A DNA stretch of 64,000 nt from Rubrivivax sp. (GCA_018780805.1 JADMJD010000026.1:24755-88754), one strand, 5' to 3'. Numbered from the stretch's first letter, positions 15,263 to 23,714 are shown. Program-made: numbers and translations. The notes: a model not told the origin generated them from the sequence alone.

Positions 15263-16654
15263 TCACGGCAGGTCCCGATGCACCAGGCGCAACCCGGCGA
15301 CGACGTTCTTGGTACCGATCCGCTTGATGACGACACCACGGGCGGCGCCCGTCGCATCGAGCAACTCAAGGAAGTGGTTTCGGCCGAACGGGTTGCGGAA
15401 GCCGCAGGCCGACGACCAGCGGCGGTAGCTCTCGTACACCGTGGGTGTGGTGTGCTCTGCTGCAGTGGGATCGATCTCGACCCACTCCGCATCGGTCAGG
15501 AACTGCTGCAGGGGATTGGCGGCCAGGCGCCATCTATCGAGCACGGCCGCGTGTGCCGCAGTGGTGGGCAGCGCACCAGCCTGAGCAACGCGCTCAGCAC
15601 CCAGAAACGCGCTGGCCAACACGGCCGGCATCTCCCGCGCCATGATCTTCTCGAACAGCCCGGGGTCCACCCGATCAGCCGGCACGGTGTTGGCAAACCT
15701 CAGCACGCGCCAGCGCCGATAGAAGGCCTCGCTCCGATCTGTTGTGGGTGGCAGCACGTTCGATGCGAACCAGTGCGCGGCGTGGCATCTGAAGCTGAAG
15801 GGCCGGTGTGTCGGGTGCCGGCCTGCCACGAGGTTCTGCCCGGTCACGTTCTTGAACGGCGCGGCCGGGATCGGCGCATCGTCGGACAGCTCGCCCACGA
15901 CGTTGATGCGCTTTCCACCCAGCGCGGCTACGTGGTACTCATGACCCCAGCTGGCAGGAGACACGGCACTTACAGCCTCAGGCGGGAAGGTGTGTTCCAG
16001 CACGCGCTGCAACAGACTCTTGCCACTGCGCTCTCTGCCAAGCATCAGCAGCACCGTCTGTAGCCGGGGCATCAGACCGAACAGTGACGCCCCAACGGCC
16101 TGCCACCACAGGTCTGTCTGCCCTGCCGGATCGTCGCCCTCGAACGCCTGCGACAACACGCCGTCCAGCAATGTGGCCTCGGCCTCGAAGTCCGGTGCGA
16201 ACGGGAGTGCAAACGTCTGCCGATAGTCGAGCGCCAACGGGACAACCTCGACATGCCCGGCAGCGGTCAGCCGATGGAACCCACCAGGCGAGACAACGCC
16301 CAACGGCGCATCATCAAAGAACCCCTCGACTTCACTCAGCGCGGCCAGGTGCTCGACTATTTGCTTGAAGTCCGAATGCTTCTTGCACAGCTTTTTGCCG
16401 CCGTGCAATTCAGCCACCAGGACCTGCATGCGCTCATGGCTCATCTGTCGCCATAGGCCGTCCCCACCAGGCGCGAAGAAGGCGCCATTCGCGTAGACAG
16501 GCTCATGGATGCCTTCAGCCAGGTAGGCACGCACCGCAAGGGCAATGGTGTGGTGCGTTGCGCTGTCCCCGTCCGCCTTCGTCTCGGCATCGGCCTGGCG
16601 CTGCCGCTGGCGGGCTACCGCCAGGTCGGCCACCTTGTCAGTGTCAGCGGGCAA
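15263..16654 (-). CDS. P4-type SF3 helicase / D5-like replication protein
   Basis: The 463-aa product carries a Walker A LGRERSGKSLLQRVLE, a Walker B-like RINVVGELSDD and the SF3 sensor stretch HWFASNVLPPTTDRSEAFYRRW, as in phage/plasmid primase-helicases of the P4 alpha/D5 type. The N-terminal ~150 residues (ALAVRAYLAEGIHEPVYANGAFF...) match the region before the helicase in such proteins. The initiator is TTG 16654, with GGAGGAG 7 bp upstream inside the primase gene it overlaps. It would unwind DNA at the element's origin, for which the palindromes just downstream are candidates. Confidence 0.85.
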   Translation of the reverse strand: MPADTDKVADLAVARQRQRQADAETKADGDSATHHTIALAVRAYLAEGIHEPVYANGAFFAPGGDGLWRQMSHERMQVLVAELHGGKKLCKKHSDFKQIVEHLAALSEVEGFFDDAPLGVVSPGGFHRLTAAGHVEVVPLALDYRQTFALPFAPDFEAEATLLDGVLSQAFEGDDPAGQTDLWWQAVGASLFGLMPRLQTVLLMLGRERSGKSLLQRVLEHTFPPEAVSAVSPASWGHEYHVAALGGKRINVVGELSDDAPIPAAPFKNVTGQNLVAGRHPTHRPFSFRCHAAHWFASNVLPPTTDRSEAFYRRWRVLRFANTVPADRVDPGLFEKIMAREMPAVLASAFLGAERVAQAGALPTTAAHAAVLDRWRLAANPLQQFLTDAEWVEIDPTAAEHTTPTVYESYRRWSSACGFRNPFGRNHFLELLDATGAARGVVIKRIGTKNVVAGLRLVHRDLP

Positions 16655-17072
16655 GGCGCAGCTCCTCCATCAACGCGACGCAGCGGGCCTTTGCCAGCCC
16701 TGCGCGGCGCCGGTCGGCATCGGTGGGGGGCTTGCCTGCCTCCAGGTCCGTCAAGAGCACCCAGGCCACGCCCAGCTCGGCCTGCAGGGCTTCGATGACC
16801 TCGCGCGCAGTGAACGGCTTACGCTCAGCCGGCCGGCCTTGCCCGGGGCCCTGGCCTGGCGGGAACAGGTCTTCCATCGTCAAGCCCAGCGCGCGCACGA
16901 TTTCCTCAACCTCGCACTGTGCAAAGCAGTGGAGCAGCACCACCCCGTTGTCCAGCTCGCGCACACTCAAAGATGCGCGCCGGTCACGGTGCGCTGGGCA
17001 CTTGCACATCCACCGGCCGGGGCCCCTGACGCGCGGTTTCTCCAGTCGCGCAAACACGGCTTCGATGGTCAT
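16644..17072 (-). CDS. CHC2 zinc-finger primase-like protein
   Basis: The 142-aa product has a CHC2-type zinc finger: KCPAHRDRRASLSV (C-x2-H) followed by VLLHCFAQCEVEEIVRALGL (H-C-x3-C). This is the N-terminal template-binding module of DnaG/P4 primases. The Toprim catalytic domain is missing, and the C-terminal half is helical with no clear fold. The gene overlaps the helicase start by 11 bp, so the two are probably made together as a split primase-helicase. ATG 17072 (MTIEAVFARLEKPR) is preferred over the upstream GTG. Confidence 0.8.
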   Translation of the reverse strand: MTIEAVFARLEKPRVRGPGRWMCKCPAHRDRRASLSVRELDNGVVLLHCFAQCEVEEIVRALGLTMEDLFPPGQGPGQGRPAERKPFTAREVIEALQAELGVAWVLLTDLEAGKPPTDADRRRAGLAKARCVALMEELRLAR

Positions 17073-17118
17073 GTGCAGACGCCCGCACAGCCACACGGCA
17101 CGATCAAAGACCGAAGGA

Positions 17119-17280
17119 TCACTTGACCCCCTTCGATGCTGTGCGCTGCGCGCTGGCCTGCAGGCGCTTCAACTGCCTGCGCTGCGCCCTGTTCTGCGGC
17201 TCGACCACGTAGGACAGCGGGCCAGGCCGACGCATCAACTCGACCAGCTCGACGCGGCGCGTTGAACGGCTGCGGCTCAT
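17119..17280 (-). CDS. Tiny basic protein coupled to alpA-like gene (not in ORF track)
   Basis: A 53-aa ORF, MSRSRSTRRVELVELMRRPGPLSYVVEPQNRAQRRQLKRLQ..., too short for the track. It has GGAGG 9-10 bp before ATG 17280, and that ATG overlaps the stop of the AlpA-like gene (ATGA). The product is strongly basic and helical, so nucleic-acid binding is possible. No family is recognised. Confidence 0.6.
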   Translation of the reverse strand: MSRSRSTRRVELVELMRRPGPLSYVVEPQNRAQRRQLKRLQASAQRTASKGVK

Positions 17281-17609
17281 GCGCGGCCCCCTCCACGCAG
17301 CTCATTGATTCGCCGACGCAACTGCGTCGGCTCGGGGTTCGGCTGCGCCTGGCGCGGCATGTTCAACACTGCGGTTTCCAGCTCAGACCGAACCCATCGC
17401 AGGATGCGCGGACCACACACCACGGGGCGCGGCATCCAGGGCGCCAGGCGCAGCTTGTGGAAGGTCCGCTCGCTGACGCCGAACACCTCGCGCGCCGCTT
17501 GTTCTGCGGTCAGCAGGGCCGTCGGCTTGCCTCGGCTCTCGATGGCAGCCAGGCGGGCCGGGTTGACTGGGCCCGCGCCGTTGGTCTTCGATTCGTCGGA
17601 TAGGTGCAT
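17277..17609 (-). CDS. AlpA-like helix-turn-helix regulator
   Basis: The 110-aa product has a MerR/AlpA-like winged helix: ALLTAEQAAREVFGVSERTFHKLRLAPWMPRPVVCGPRILRWVRSELETAV, the pattern of satellite AlpA/excisionase-type activators. AGGAAG precedes ATG 17609. In P4-like elements and PICIs such proteins activate integrase/excision or the replication genes; here it heads the replication gene run. The direct repeats immediately upstream (17675-17720) are a candidate binding site. Confidence 0.75.
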   Translation of the reverse strand: MHLSDESKTNGAGPVNPARLAAIESRGKPTALLTAEQAAREVFGVSERTFHKLRLAPWMPRPVVCGPRILRWVRSELETAVLNMPRQAQPNPEPTQLRRRINELRGGGRA

Positions 17610-17674
17610 CTGGCTTCCTCAAAGCGGCATCTAGCCGCGTTGAGGCAACCTTAGGGGGCGCCCGGCCCTTCGTT

Positions 17675-17720
17675 TGTGCGGGAAATTCGGCGCGGCCCGC
17701 GCCGTCTGTGCGGGAAATTC
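17675..17720. repeat. Two 14-bp direct repeats, 32 bp apart
   Basis: TGTGCGGGAAATTC occurs at 17675-17688 and 17707-17720, three helical turns apart, upstream of the AlpA-like gene. The second copy overlaps the stop of the neighbouring gene. AT-rich cores in GC-rich surroundings fit operators or iterons. Confidence 0.65.
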
Positions 17721-18249
17721 AGCGGCGGTTGCGGCGCGGCTTTGGCATCGCGCCGGCACCCTCACGGGCTTTGATCGCCGCAGCGTTGCACTCGTCGTTC
17801 GACTCGACCAGGCCGCCCCTTCCACTGCGTACATGAGACTTCAGCACAAACCCGGCGGCCAACGCGCCAGCCCGGCTGGCGAAGCGGGCTGGCGCCTGCA
17901 TCTCCCACCTCGAACACCAGGCGCCAAACTCAGCGCTGCTGCTGCGCGCCTTTTCTGCGCTCACGTACCACTGCCGCAGGGTTTCAGGGTCCGTCAGCCG
18001 CGCCAGCACGGTGCCCTGGCTGTCTGCGATGGTGATGCCTCGCTCGCGCGTCCATCGGCCATCAGGGGTGCGCAGCTGGTGGCGCTCAATGATGGCGCGG
18101 CAGGCCGACAGCACACCACTGGCGCCCCGGTAGGCGATCTCCTCCCGCACGACGCGCCAGGCGTGGAACATCAAGGCCGGCCGGCTGCGCGTTGTACCGC
18201 TGCCAGCCGGCCGGCCTCTCTTCTTGGGCGAGTCCTCAGACACGGCCAT
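17719..18249 (-). CDS. Element hypothetical protein with AT-hook-like N-terminus
   Basis: The 176-aa product starts MAVSEDSPKKRGRPAGSGTTRSRP; KKRGRP is an AT-hook-like motif. The middle (MFHAWRVVREEIAYRGASGVLSACRAIIERHQLRT...TIADSQGTVLARLTDPETLRQWYVSAEKAR) is helical, and the C-terminus is basic (KPRRNRR). A DNA-binding role is plausible but no family is recognised. It follows the 144-aa gene by 8 bp, so the two probably share a transcript. Confidence 0.6.
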   Translation of the reverse strand: MAVSEDSPKKRGRPAGSGTTRSRPALMFHAWRVVREEIAYRGASGVLSACRAIIERHQLRTPDGRWTRERGITIADSQGTVLARLTDPETLRQWYVSAEKARSSSAEFGAWCSRWEMQAPARFASRAGALAAGFVLKSHVRSGRGGLVESNDECNAAAIKAREGAGAMPKPRRNRR

Positions 18250-18257
18250 GCCCTCTG

Positions 18258-18692
18258 TTATCCGTGTCGAAGACCACGAATCAATTTCTCCTCTTCTGCC
18301 GCACCGGCAACCTCCAACAGCCCCCGCGCGTGCTGCGCCATGTTCATCACAATGAACAGCATATCCGCCACCTCCCCGGGTGTGCCCAGCAGCCCTGACG
18401 GGTGCTCACCAAGTTTTGTGGCGTGGCTCGCCTCGTAGTTGAGCAGACACCCCAGCGTCTCGCACAGGTGGTCAATGCCGCCAAGGACTACTTCCGCCGA
18501 CTCGCGCTGCATGCTCAACGTATACAGGTCGTCATCGGACATGTTCGCCTTGCCTCGCTCAAACAGACCCGACATCAGATCCTGTGTCTTCGGTCCCAGG
18601 CTCCCGAACGCAGCCCCTGTGCAGACGCCTGCGTCGGCAGCGGGCACGGTACGCGACACAATAGTTTCAGCCTTCATCGTTGATCCAGTCAT
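18258..18692 (-). CDS. Element hypothetical protein
   Basis: The 144-aa product (or 139 aa from ATG 18677, MKAETIV) is mostly helical: MSGLFERGKANMSDDDLYTLSMQRESAEVVLGGIDHLCETLGCLLNYEASHATKLGEHPSGLLGTPGEVADMLFIVMNMAQHARGLLEV. No family is recognised. Both candidate starts sit in a tandem ATCAACGATGA repeat. It lies between the integrase and the replication genes, where PICIs and P4-like elements often carry regulatory or accessory genes. Confidence 0.55.
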   Translation of the reverse strand: MTGSTMKAETIVSRTVPAADAGVCTGAAFGSLGPKTQDLMSGLFERGKANMSDDDLYTLSMQRESAEVVLGGIDHLCETLGCLLNYEASHATKLGEHPSGLLGTPGEVADMLFIVMNMAQHARGLLEVAGAAEEEKLIRGLRHG

Positions 18693-18704
18693 CGTTGATG
18701 GTCA

Positions 18705-18738
18705 GGGCCGGTGCATTGCTTCATCAATGCACCGGCCC
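18705..18738. repeat. Perfect 14-bp inverted repeat between integrase and downstream gene
   Basis: GGGCCGGTGCATTG (18705-18718) and CAATGCACCGGCCC (18725-18738) are separated by 6 bp. The stem is stable and lies in the 102-bp gap between the integrase stop and the next gene. No T-run follows on either strand, so an operator or attenuator is as likely as a terminator. Confidence 0.7.
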
Positions 18739-18794
18739 GCCTTGCCGCTGGAACGCAGCGGCCACGCTTGCCGGCGACCGGCCGGCACGGTTCA

Positions 18795-20126
18795 TCAGGC
18801 CGCCACCAGCGCAAGCGCAGGCCTGGCCAGGTAGTCGGACCAGGCGGACAGCACGGCCCGCCGCTCAGCGTTGAACTGCGCACGCATGTAGGCCTTGCGC
18901 ACGCGGTCGCCTTCTTGGTGCGCAAGACACGCCTCGATCACATCGGGCCTGGCGGCGCCGGTTTCATTGGCCCAGGTGCTGAAGGTCGCGCGACACAGGC
19001 CGTGCACGGTCGTGCGGCCCTTCAGGCCCATGCGGTCGCGCAGGGTCAACATGGCCATGTTGCTCATGGTGGCGTCAGCCTTCCAGGCACTCGGGAAGAC
19101 CCACCGCGCGTGCTGCCCGGCCTGGCCCTTCACAACCTCCAGCGCCCTGGCCGACAGGTAGACCAGGTGATCTTCGCCGGCCTTCATCTTTGCCCCTGGC
19201 ACCAGCCACGTGCCGGCGGTCAGGTCGAACTCTGACCACTCAGCGGTCAGTGCTTCGCTGGTGCGGGCCACGGTCAGGATGGCGAACTCGAAACACCGTG
19301 CGGCCGTGCCTGGCCAGGAACGCAACCGCAGCACCACAGCAGGCGCCTCGGTGTAGGCCGACGCTGCCAGGCTCCCGGCCTCTTTGGCCGGGGCCTCCTC
19401 GCGCATCTTGCGGCGGATCGCGGCGGCCGGGTTGCTGGTGGCATGCCCGTGGAACATCGCATCTTCAAAAATGGAGTCCAAGCGCTGGCGAATGCGCCGC
19501 AGCGTTTCCGGCACGCGGTCGCCCTTCAGGTTGCGCGCCCGCTCATGCGGACGCACCTTGAGCAACGCGGACAGCAGGGCGGGCGGCGTGATGCTGTCCA
19601 CAGGCGCATGCCAGACCTCGGGGGCAATGTGGTTCTCCAAGCTGGCGATCCATTGCGCGGCGTGCTTGGTCGTGCGGGTGGGCTCGATGACGCGCCCGTG
19701 GTAGTCCCTGGCTACCCTGGCAAGGGTGCGGGCCTGTTCGGCCTGCAGGCGGGCCACCAGTTGCGTTTGCTGGGCATCGGCCAGGCGCTCAGCGTCGCGC
19801 CGCTTGTCGCGCTCCGCCAGCGGGTCGAGGCCGCGCCTGACCAGCTCGCGGTGCTGCGCCGCCAGGTCGCGCGCCAGGCGCATGCCCTCGCCTGCAGTCT
19901 TGATCGAATCGGCCAGCGCCGGTCCCAGGCCCATTTCTCGCCGGCGGCCGGTGGTGGCCACCGTGTACCGATAGACCCAGGACCGGGAGACCCGGCCGGT
20001 GTCGGCATCCTTGCGCACCGCCAGCAGCAGCCCGCCACCGTCTACGTGGTTGCCGGGCGGTGCCGCCATCACCTCGCGCGCCGTCAACAGGTGCAGCGCC
20101 CCGGCTGCTGCCTTCTTGCCCATCAT
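18795..20126 (-). CDS. P4-type tyrosine recombinase (integrase)
   Basis: The 443-aa product has the N-terminal P4-integrase arm-binding domain (MAAPPGNHVDGGGLLLAVRKD...SWVYRYTVATTGRRREMGLG), a core-binding middle and a C-terminal catalytic domain. Catalytic residues visible are Arg in VARTSEALTAEW, Lys in PGAKMKAGEDHLVYLS, His/Arg in VHGLCRATFSTWANE, His in CLAHQEGDRVRKAYMRA and the Tyr in KAYMRA. The HGLCRAT stretch has one residue more than the usual HGFRAT. It lies beside the tRNA-Ser att site and would catalyse integration and excision. Confidence 0.93.
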   Translation of the reverse strand: MMGKKAAAGALHLLTAREVMAAPPGNHVDGGGLLLAVRKDADTGRVSRSWVYRYTVATTGRRREMGLGPALADSIKTAGEGMRLARDLAAQHRELVRRGLDPLAERDKRRDAERLADAQQTQLVARLQAEQARTLARVARDYHGRVIEPTRTTKHAAQWIASLENHIAPEVWHAPVDSITPPALLSALLKVRPHERARNLKGDRVPETLRRIRQRLDSIFEDAMFHGHATSNPAAAIRRKMREEAPAKEAGSLAASAYTEAPAVVLRLRSWPGTAARCFEFAILTVARTSEALTAEWSEFDLTAGTWLVPGAKMKAGEDHLVYLSARALEVVKGQAGQHARWVFPSAWKADATMSNMAMLTLRDRMGLKGRTTVHGLCRATFSTWANETGAARPDVIEACLAHQEGDRVRKAYMRAQFNAERRAVLSAWSDYLARPALALVAA

Positions 20127-20166
20127 CGCCCCCCCTGCGCGTGGGGGGAGCCGGCTGGCGCCGAAC

Positions 20167-20187
20167 CTCTACCCACGCTCTACCCAC
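20167..20187. repeat. Tandem CTCTACCCAC repeat upstream of integrase
   Basis: CTCTACCCAC occurs at 20167-20176 and 20178-20187 with an 11-bp period, about one helical turn. Position between the integrase start and att suits integrase arm-type or excisionase sites. Function is inferred. Confidence 0.4.
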
Positions 20188-20279
20188 AGAAACCGGCGCA
20201 GAGTGCGTGCACTCAAACGCGGACCAGTTGCACCGTAGGCAGTATGTGAGGAGGGAAAACAGCCGTCAAATCAACGACT

Positions 20280-20333
20280 TACAAAGAAAAATCCCTCACT
20301 GACATGCACCTTGATGCACCTCAGTGAGGGATT
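20280..20333 (-). terminator. Element-borne intrinsic terminator below tRNA-Ser
   Basis: Read on the minus strand, AATCCCTCACTGA (20333-20321) pairs perfectly with TCAGTGAGGGATT (20302-20290), followed by TTTTCTTTGT. It lies 4 bp past the tRNA 3' end, inside the element. It would end tRNA-Ser transcription in place of the displaced native terminator and shield the integrase from read-through. Confidence 0.75.
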
Positions 20334-20337
20334 AGAC

Positions 20338-20351
20338 TGGCGGAGTCGAAG
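20338..20351. repeat. Right attachment-site copy within tRNA-Ser 3' end
   Basis: TGGCGGAGTCGAAG covers the encoded CCA, discriminator, acceptor-stem 3' strand and the start of the T-arm. It is identical to 11808-11821. Integration keeps the tRNA gene intact. Confidence 0.85.
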
Positions 20352-20430
20352 GGATTCGAACCCTTGATGCAGGTTTTGCCCACATACTCCCTTAGCAGGG
20401 GAGCACCTTCGGCCACTCGGTCACGACTCC
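20338..20430 (-). tRNA. tRNA-Ser (anticodon GCU)
   Basis: The 93-nt gene begins GGAGTCGTGACCGAGTGGCCGAAGG on the minus strand. It has the anticodon loop CTGCTAA (GCT), a long variable arm as expected for serine tRNA, the T-arm AAGGGTTCGAATCCCTT and an encoded CCA. The 7-bp acceptor stem GGAGTCG/CGACTCC is perfect. It decodes AGC/AGU and is the integration target of the element. Confidence 0.97.
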
Positions 20431-20450
20431 AGCACGAAGACTATGATTCT

Positions 20451-20467
20451 AGCCCGAACTTCGGGCT
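20451..20467. terminator. Hairpin between lysC and tRNA-Ser
   Basis: AGCCCGA-ACT-TCGGGCT is a perfect stem in the 55-bp gap after the lysC stop. On the minus strand it is followed by AGAATCATAG, so it is a weak terminator for lysC. The same bases include TAGAAT (20452-20447), placed as a -10 for tRNA-Ser. Confidence 0.45.
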
Positions 20468-20485
20468 GTTTTCATGGCCGCGCGA

Positions 20486-21757
20486 TCACGCGGTGGCGGC
20501 AGCGTCCAGGCCGAAGGCCTTGTGCAGCGCACGCACCGCCAGTTCCATGTACTTCTCGTCGATCACGACGCTGGTCTTGATCTCGCTGGTGCTGATCATC
20601 TGGATGTTGATGCCCTCTTCCGACAGCGTGCGGAACATCGTGCTGGCCACGCCCACGTGGCTGCGCATGCCGATGCCAACGATGGACACCTTGCAGATCT
20701 TGGGGTCGCCCAGCACCTGCAAAGCACCGGTGGCCGGGGCCACGGTGTTCGTCAGCAGGTCCAGCGTCTTGGCGTAGTCGTTGCGGTGCACGGTGAACGA
20801 AAAGTCGGTCTTGCCGTCGTGCGAGACGTTCTGGATGATGACGTCGATGTCGATGTTGGCATCGGCCACCGGGCCCAGGATCTGGTACGCGATGCCCGGT
20901 TTGTCGGGCACGCCCATCACGGTGATCTTGGCTTCGTCGCGGTTGAACGCGATGCCGGACACGACGGCTTGTTCCATCTTTTCGTCTTCCTCAAAAGTGA
21001 TCAGCGTGCCCGAGCGCGCTTCTTCAATGATGTCGATGTCCCAGGGCGTGAAGCTCGACAGCACACGCAGCGGCACGCGGTACTTGCCAGCGAATTCCAC
21101 CGAGCGGATCTGCAGCACCTTGCTGCCCAGGCTGGCCATCTCCAGCATCTCTTCGAAGCTGATGGTGGACAGGCGCTGCGCCTCGGGCACGATGCGTGGG
21201 TCGGTGGTGTAGACACCGTCCACGTCGGTGTAGATCAGGCATTCGTGCGCCTTCATCGCGGCGGCCACGGCCACGGCTGACGTGTCGCTGCCGCCGCGGC
21301 CCAGCGTGGTGACGTGGCCGTCCGGGTCGATGCCCTGGAAGCCGGTGATGATGACCACCTTGCCGGCCGCCAGATCGGCCCGCACACGGGTATCGTCGAT
21401 GCTGGCGATGCGGGCCTTGGTGAAGGCCGAGTCGGTCTGGATCGGCACCTGCCAGCCGCCGTAGCTCACCGCGCCCAGGCCCTCGGCCTGCAGCGCCAGC
21501 GCCAGCAGGCCCACCGACACCTGCTCGCCAGTGGCCGCAATGGCGTCCAGCTCGCGCAGGGCATCAGGGCCCAGTTTCTCGGGCGATAGTTCCTTGGCCA
21601 GGCCCAGCAGCCGGTTGGTCTCGCCGCTCATCGCCGAAGGCACGACGACGAGCTGGTGGCCGGCGCGCACCCATTTGGCCACACGCTTGGCCACGTTGCG
21701 GATGCGTTCGGTCGACCCCATCGAGGTGCCGCCGTACTTGTGAACAATGAGTGCCAT
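20486..21757 (-). CDS. lysC: Aspartate kinase
   Basis: The 423-aa enzyme phosphorylates L-aspartate, the first step to lysine, threonine and methionine. The N-terminal kinase motif is [19 protein letters not shown]. The middle carries [29 protein letters not shown] and [15 protein letters not shown], and the C-terminus has two ACT domains ([57 protein letters not shown]). The ACT tandem is the known site of feedback inhibition by lysine/threonine. Size and layout are those of single-function LysC of betaproteobacteria. Confidence 0.97.
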   Translation of the reverse strand: MALIVHKYGGTSMGSTERIRNVAKRVAKWVRAGHQLVVVPSAMSGETNRLLGLAKELSPEKLGPDALRELDAIAATGEQVSVGLLALALQAEGLGAVSYGGWQVPIQTDSAFTKARIASIDDTRVRADLAAGKVVIITGFQGIDPDGHVTTLGRGGSDTSAVAVAAAMKAHECLIYTDVDGVYTTDPRIVPEAQRLSTISFEEMLEMASLGSKVLQIRSVEFAGKYRVPLRVLSSFTPWDIDIIEEARSGTLITFEEDEKMEQAVVSGIAFNRDEAKITVMGVPDKPGIAYQILGPVADANIDIDVIIQNVSHDGKTDFSFTVHRNDYAKTLDLLTNTVAPATGALQVLGDPKICKVSIVGIGMRSHVGVASTMFRTLSEEGINIQMISTSEIKTSVVIDEKYMELAVRALHKAFGLDAAATA

Positions 21758-21814
21758 GGCTGCTGTTGACGTTGACGCCGCGCCGCACGGCGCGTGCGGG
21801 CAAACCCGCGGATT

Positions 21815-22774
21815 CTAGTCGGTCGCCGACCGTACAAAACCCAGGCGCCCGCGGCGCAGCAGCAACTGCCCACCCGGCGCCGGCCAGCGGCCCGACGGGC
21901 AGCGTGGCAACTCTTCGGCCAGGCGTTGCACCAGGGTCTCGGGCGCGCCCTGGCCGGTCCAGCCGGCGATGGCTTCACGCAGCTGCAATACACGGCGCGC
22001 CGGGCTGAGCGACAGCCACGCGGTCTTCAGCAGCGCCTCGCCTTCGCGCACTGCGGCCGCGTCCAGCGCTGCGAGTTCGCGCAGCGCCTGCGCTTCGTCG
22101 GCCGCACGCCGGGCCGCGGTGGCCAGCGCCGGCTCGGCCTGCGGAAAGGCCTGGGCCAGTGCCGGCCACACGGCCAGGCGGATGCGGTTGCGTGCAAATC
22201 GCGGGTCGGCGTTGCTGGTGTCGTCGACGAAGGTCAGGCGGTGCTGGCGCAGGTAGGACTCAATGGCCTCGCGCGGATGGTCGCGCCAGGGACGACACCA
22301 GATGATGCCGTCCCGCACCACCTTGGATGGCATGGCCGCCAGGCCCCGCGCACCGGCGCCGCGCAGCAGCTGCAGCAGCACGGTCTCGGCCTGGTCGCGC
22401 CGGTGCTGGGCCAGCAGCACGTGCCGGCAGCCGGCCACACGGGCCATGGCGCCCAGCGCCGCGTAACGTTCACGCCGGGCCCAGGCCTCGATGCTCTCCC
22501 CGCCCGCTGGCCGGCCCGTCAGCCGCGCCAGGTGGAAACTCGCGCCCCAGCGCCGGCATTGGCCACGCACGTGGGCCGCCCAAGCATCGGCTGCGGTCTG
22601 CAAACCGTGGTGCACGTGCAGTGCGTGAACGGTGACACCGGCGGCGCGGGCCGCGCGGCAGGTGGCATGCAACAAGGCCGTGGAGTCGCGGCCACCGCTG
22701 GCAGCGACCGCCAGCGCGTCAGGTCCAGCAGGCCCAGCGGGCTCAGCGCGCCGTGGTGTCGCTGAAGCGCCCAT
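21815..22774 (-). CDS. tilS: tRNA(Ile)-lysidine synthase
   Basis: The protein uses ATP and lysine to modify C34 of tRNA-Ile(CAU), so that AUA is read as isoleucine. The PP-loop motif [14 protein letters not shown] is at residues ~23-36, followed by [40 protein letters not shown] and RPW. At ~319 aa it is much shorter than E. coli TilS (~430 aa), with a reduced C-terminal region. ATG 22774 lies 32 bp inside accA, so translation is coupled; the track's start at 22858 is deeper still in accA and unlikely. Confidence 0.92.
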   Translation of the reverse strand: MGASATPRRAEPAGPAGPDALAVAASGGRDSTALLHATCRAARAAGVTVHALHVHHGLQTAADAWAAHVRGQCRRWGASFHLARLTGRPAGGESIEAWARRERYAALGAMARVAGCRHVLLAQHRRDQAETVLLQLLRGAGARGLAAMPSKVVRDGIIWCRPWRDHPREAIESYLRQHRLTFVDDTSNADPRFARNRIRLAVWPALAQAFPQAEPALATAARRAADEAQALRELAALDAAAVREGEALLKTAWLSLSPARRVLQLREAIAGWTGQGAPETLVQRLAEELPRCPSGRWPAPGGQLLLRRGRLGFVRSATD

Positions 22775-23714
22775 AGGATTGCAGGCGCTCGTAGCGGCGC
22801 TCCAGCAGCTCCTTGGGCTTGAGGTCTGACACCTGGCGCAGCGCGTCGTTGAGCGCACGTTTCAGGGCCGAGGCCATCCACTTCGGGTCGCGGTGCGCGC
22901 CGCCGACCGGCTCGTTGACGATCTTGTCGATCAGGCCCAGGGCCTTGAGCCGGTGTGCCGTGATGCCCAGTGCGTCGGCCGCGTCAGAAGCACGCTCGGC
23001 CGTCTTCCAGAGGATGCTGGCGCAGCCTTCGGGTGAGATCACCGAATAGACCGAAAACTGCAGCATCAGCACCTGGTCACCGACGCTGATGGCCAGCGCG
23101 CCGCCGGAGCCGCCCTCGCCGATGATGGTGGTGACGATGGGCACCTCGAGCTGCGCCATCTCGAAGATGTTGCGGCCGATGGCCTCGGACTGGCCACGTT
23201 CCTCGGCGCCGATGCCGGGGTAGGCACCGGGTGTGTCGACGAAGGTGAAGACCGGCAGGCCGAATTTCTCGGCCAGCTTCATCAGCCGCAGCGCCTTGCG
23301 GTAACCCTCGGGGCGGCTCATGCCGAAGTTGCGCGCGGTGCGCTCCTTCGTATCACGGCCCTTCTGGTGGCCCAGCACCATGCAGGCCTGGCCATTGAAA
23401 CGTGCCAGGCCACCGACGATGCTCAGGTCGTCGGCGTAATGCCGGTCGCCGTGCAGCTCCTGGAAGTCGGTGAAGATCTCGTTGACGTAATCCAGCGTGT
23501 AGGGGCGCTGCGCGTGGCGCGCAATCTGCGTCACCTGCCAGGGTGTCAGCGTGCCGTAGATGTCCTTGGTGAGCTGCAGGCTCTTCTTGGACAGGCGGTC
23601 GATCTCGTCGGAGATGTCGACGGCAGACTCGTTCTGCACGTAACGCAGTTCATCGATCTTGGACTCCAGCTCGGCGATCGGCTGCTCAAAATCCAGGAAA
23701 TGTCGTTTGCTCAT
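22743..23714 (-). CDS. accA: Acetyl-CoA carboxylase carboxyltransferase subunit alpha
   Basis: The 323-aa subunit pairs with AccD to move CO2 from biotin to acetyl-CoA for fatty-acid synthesis. Typical stretches are [118 protein letters not shown] and [17 protein letters not shown] 23714 shares a base with the upstream glycosylase stop. The track's long frame to 23996 overlaps the glycosylase and is not real. Confidence 0.97.
   Translation of the reverse strand: MSKRHFLDFEQPIAELESKIDELRYVQNESAVDISDEIDRLSKKSLQLTKDIYGTLTPWQVTQIARHAQRPYTLDYVNEIFTDFQELHGDRHYADDLSIVGGLARFNGQACMVLGHQKGRDTKERTARNFGMSRPEGYRKALRLMKLAEKFGLPVFTFVDTPGAYPGIGAEERGQSEAIGRNIFEMAQLEVPIVTTIIGEGGSGGALAISVGDQVLMLQFSVYSVISPEGCASILWKTAERASDAADALGITAHRLKALGLIDKIVNEPVGGAHRDPKWMASALKRALNDALRQVSDLKPKELLERRYERLQSYGRFSDTTAR

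Larger units (their letters stand above)
11808..20351 (-). mobile_element. 8.5-kb satellite-like integrative element in tRNA-Ser(GCU)
   Basis: The element is bounded by a 14-bp direct repeat (TGGCGGAGTCGAAG) at 11808-11821 and 20338-20351; the right copy is the 3' end of the tRNA gene. The integrase lies next to the tRNA and every gene is on the minus strand. Gene content is P4-type integrase, AlpA-like regulator, CHC2 primase, SF3 helicase, HK97 major capsid protein and small unknowns. Terminase, portal, protease, tail and lysis genes are absent. That points to a phage satellite (P4/PICI/cf-PICI-like) or a reduced prophage. The intact reading frames and 4-bp overlaps argue against simple decay. 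Confidence 0.85.

Noticed and set aside
14748-15266. 172-aa minus-strand ORF across both large palindromes
   Set aside because: The translated palindrome arms give repeated His/Arg/Cys strings, there is no ribosome site, and the real 83-aa gene begins at its end; treated as non-coding.
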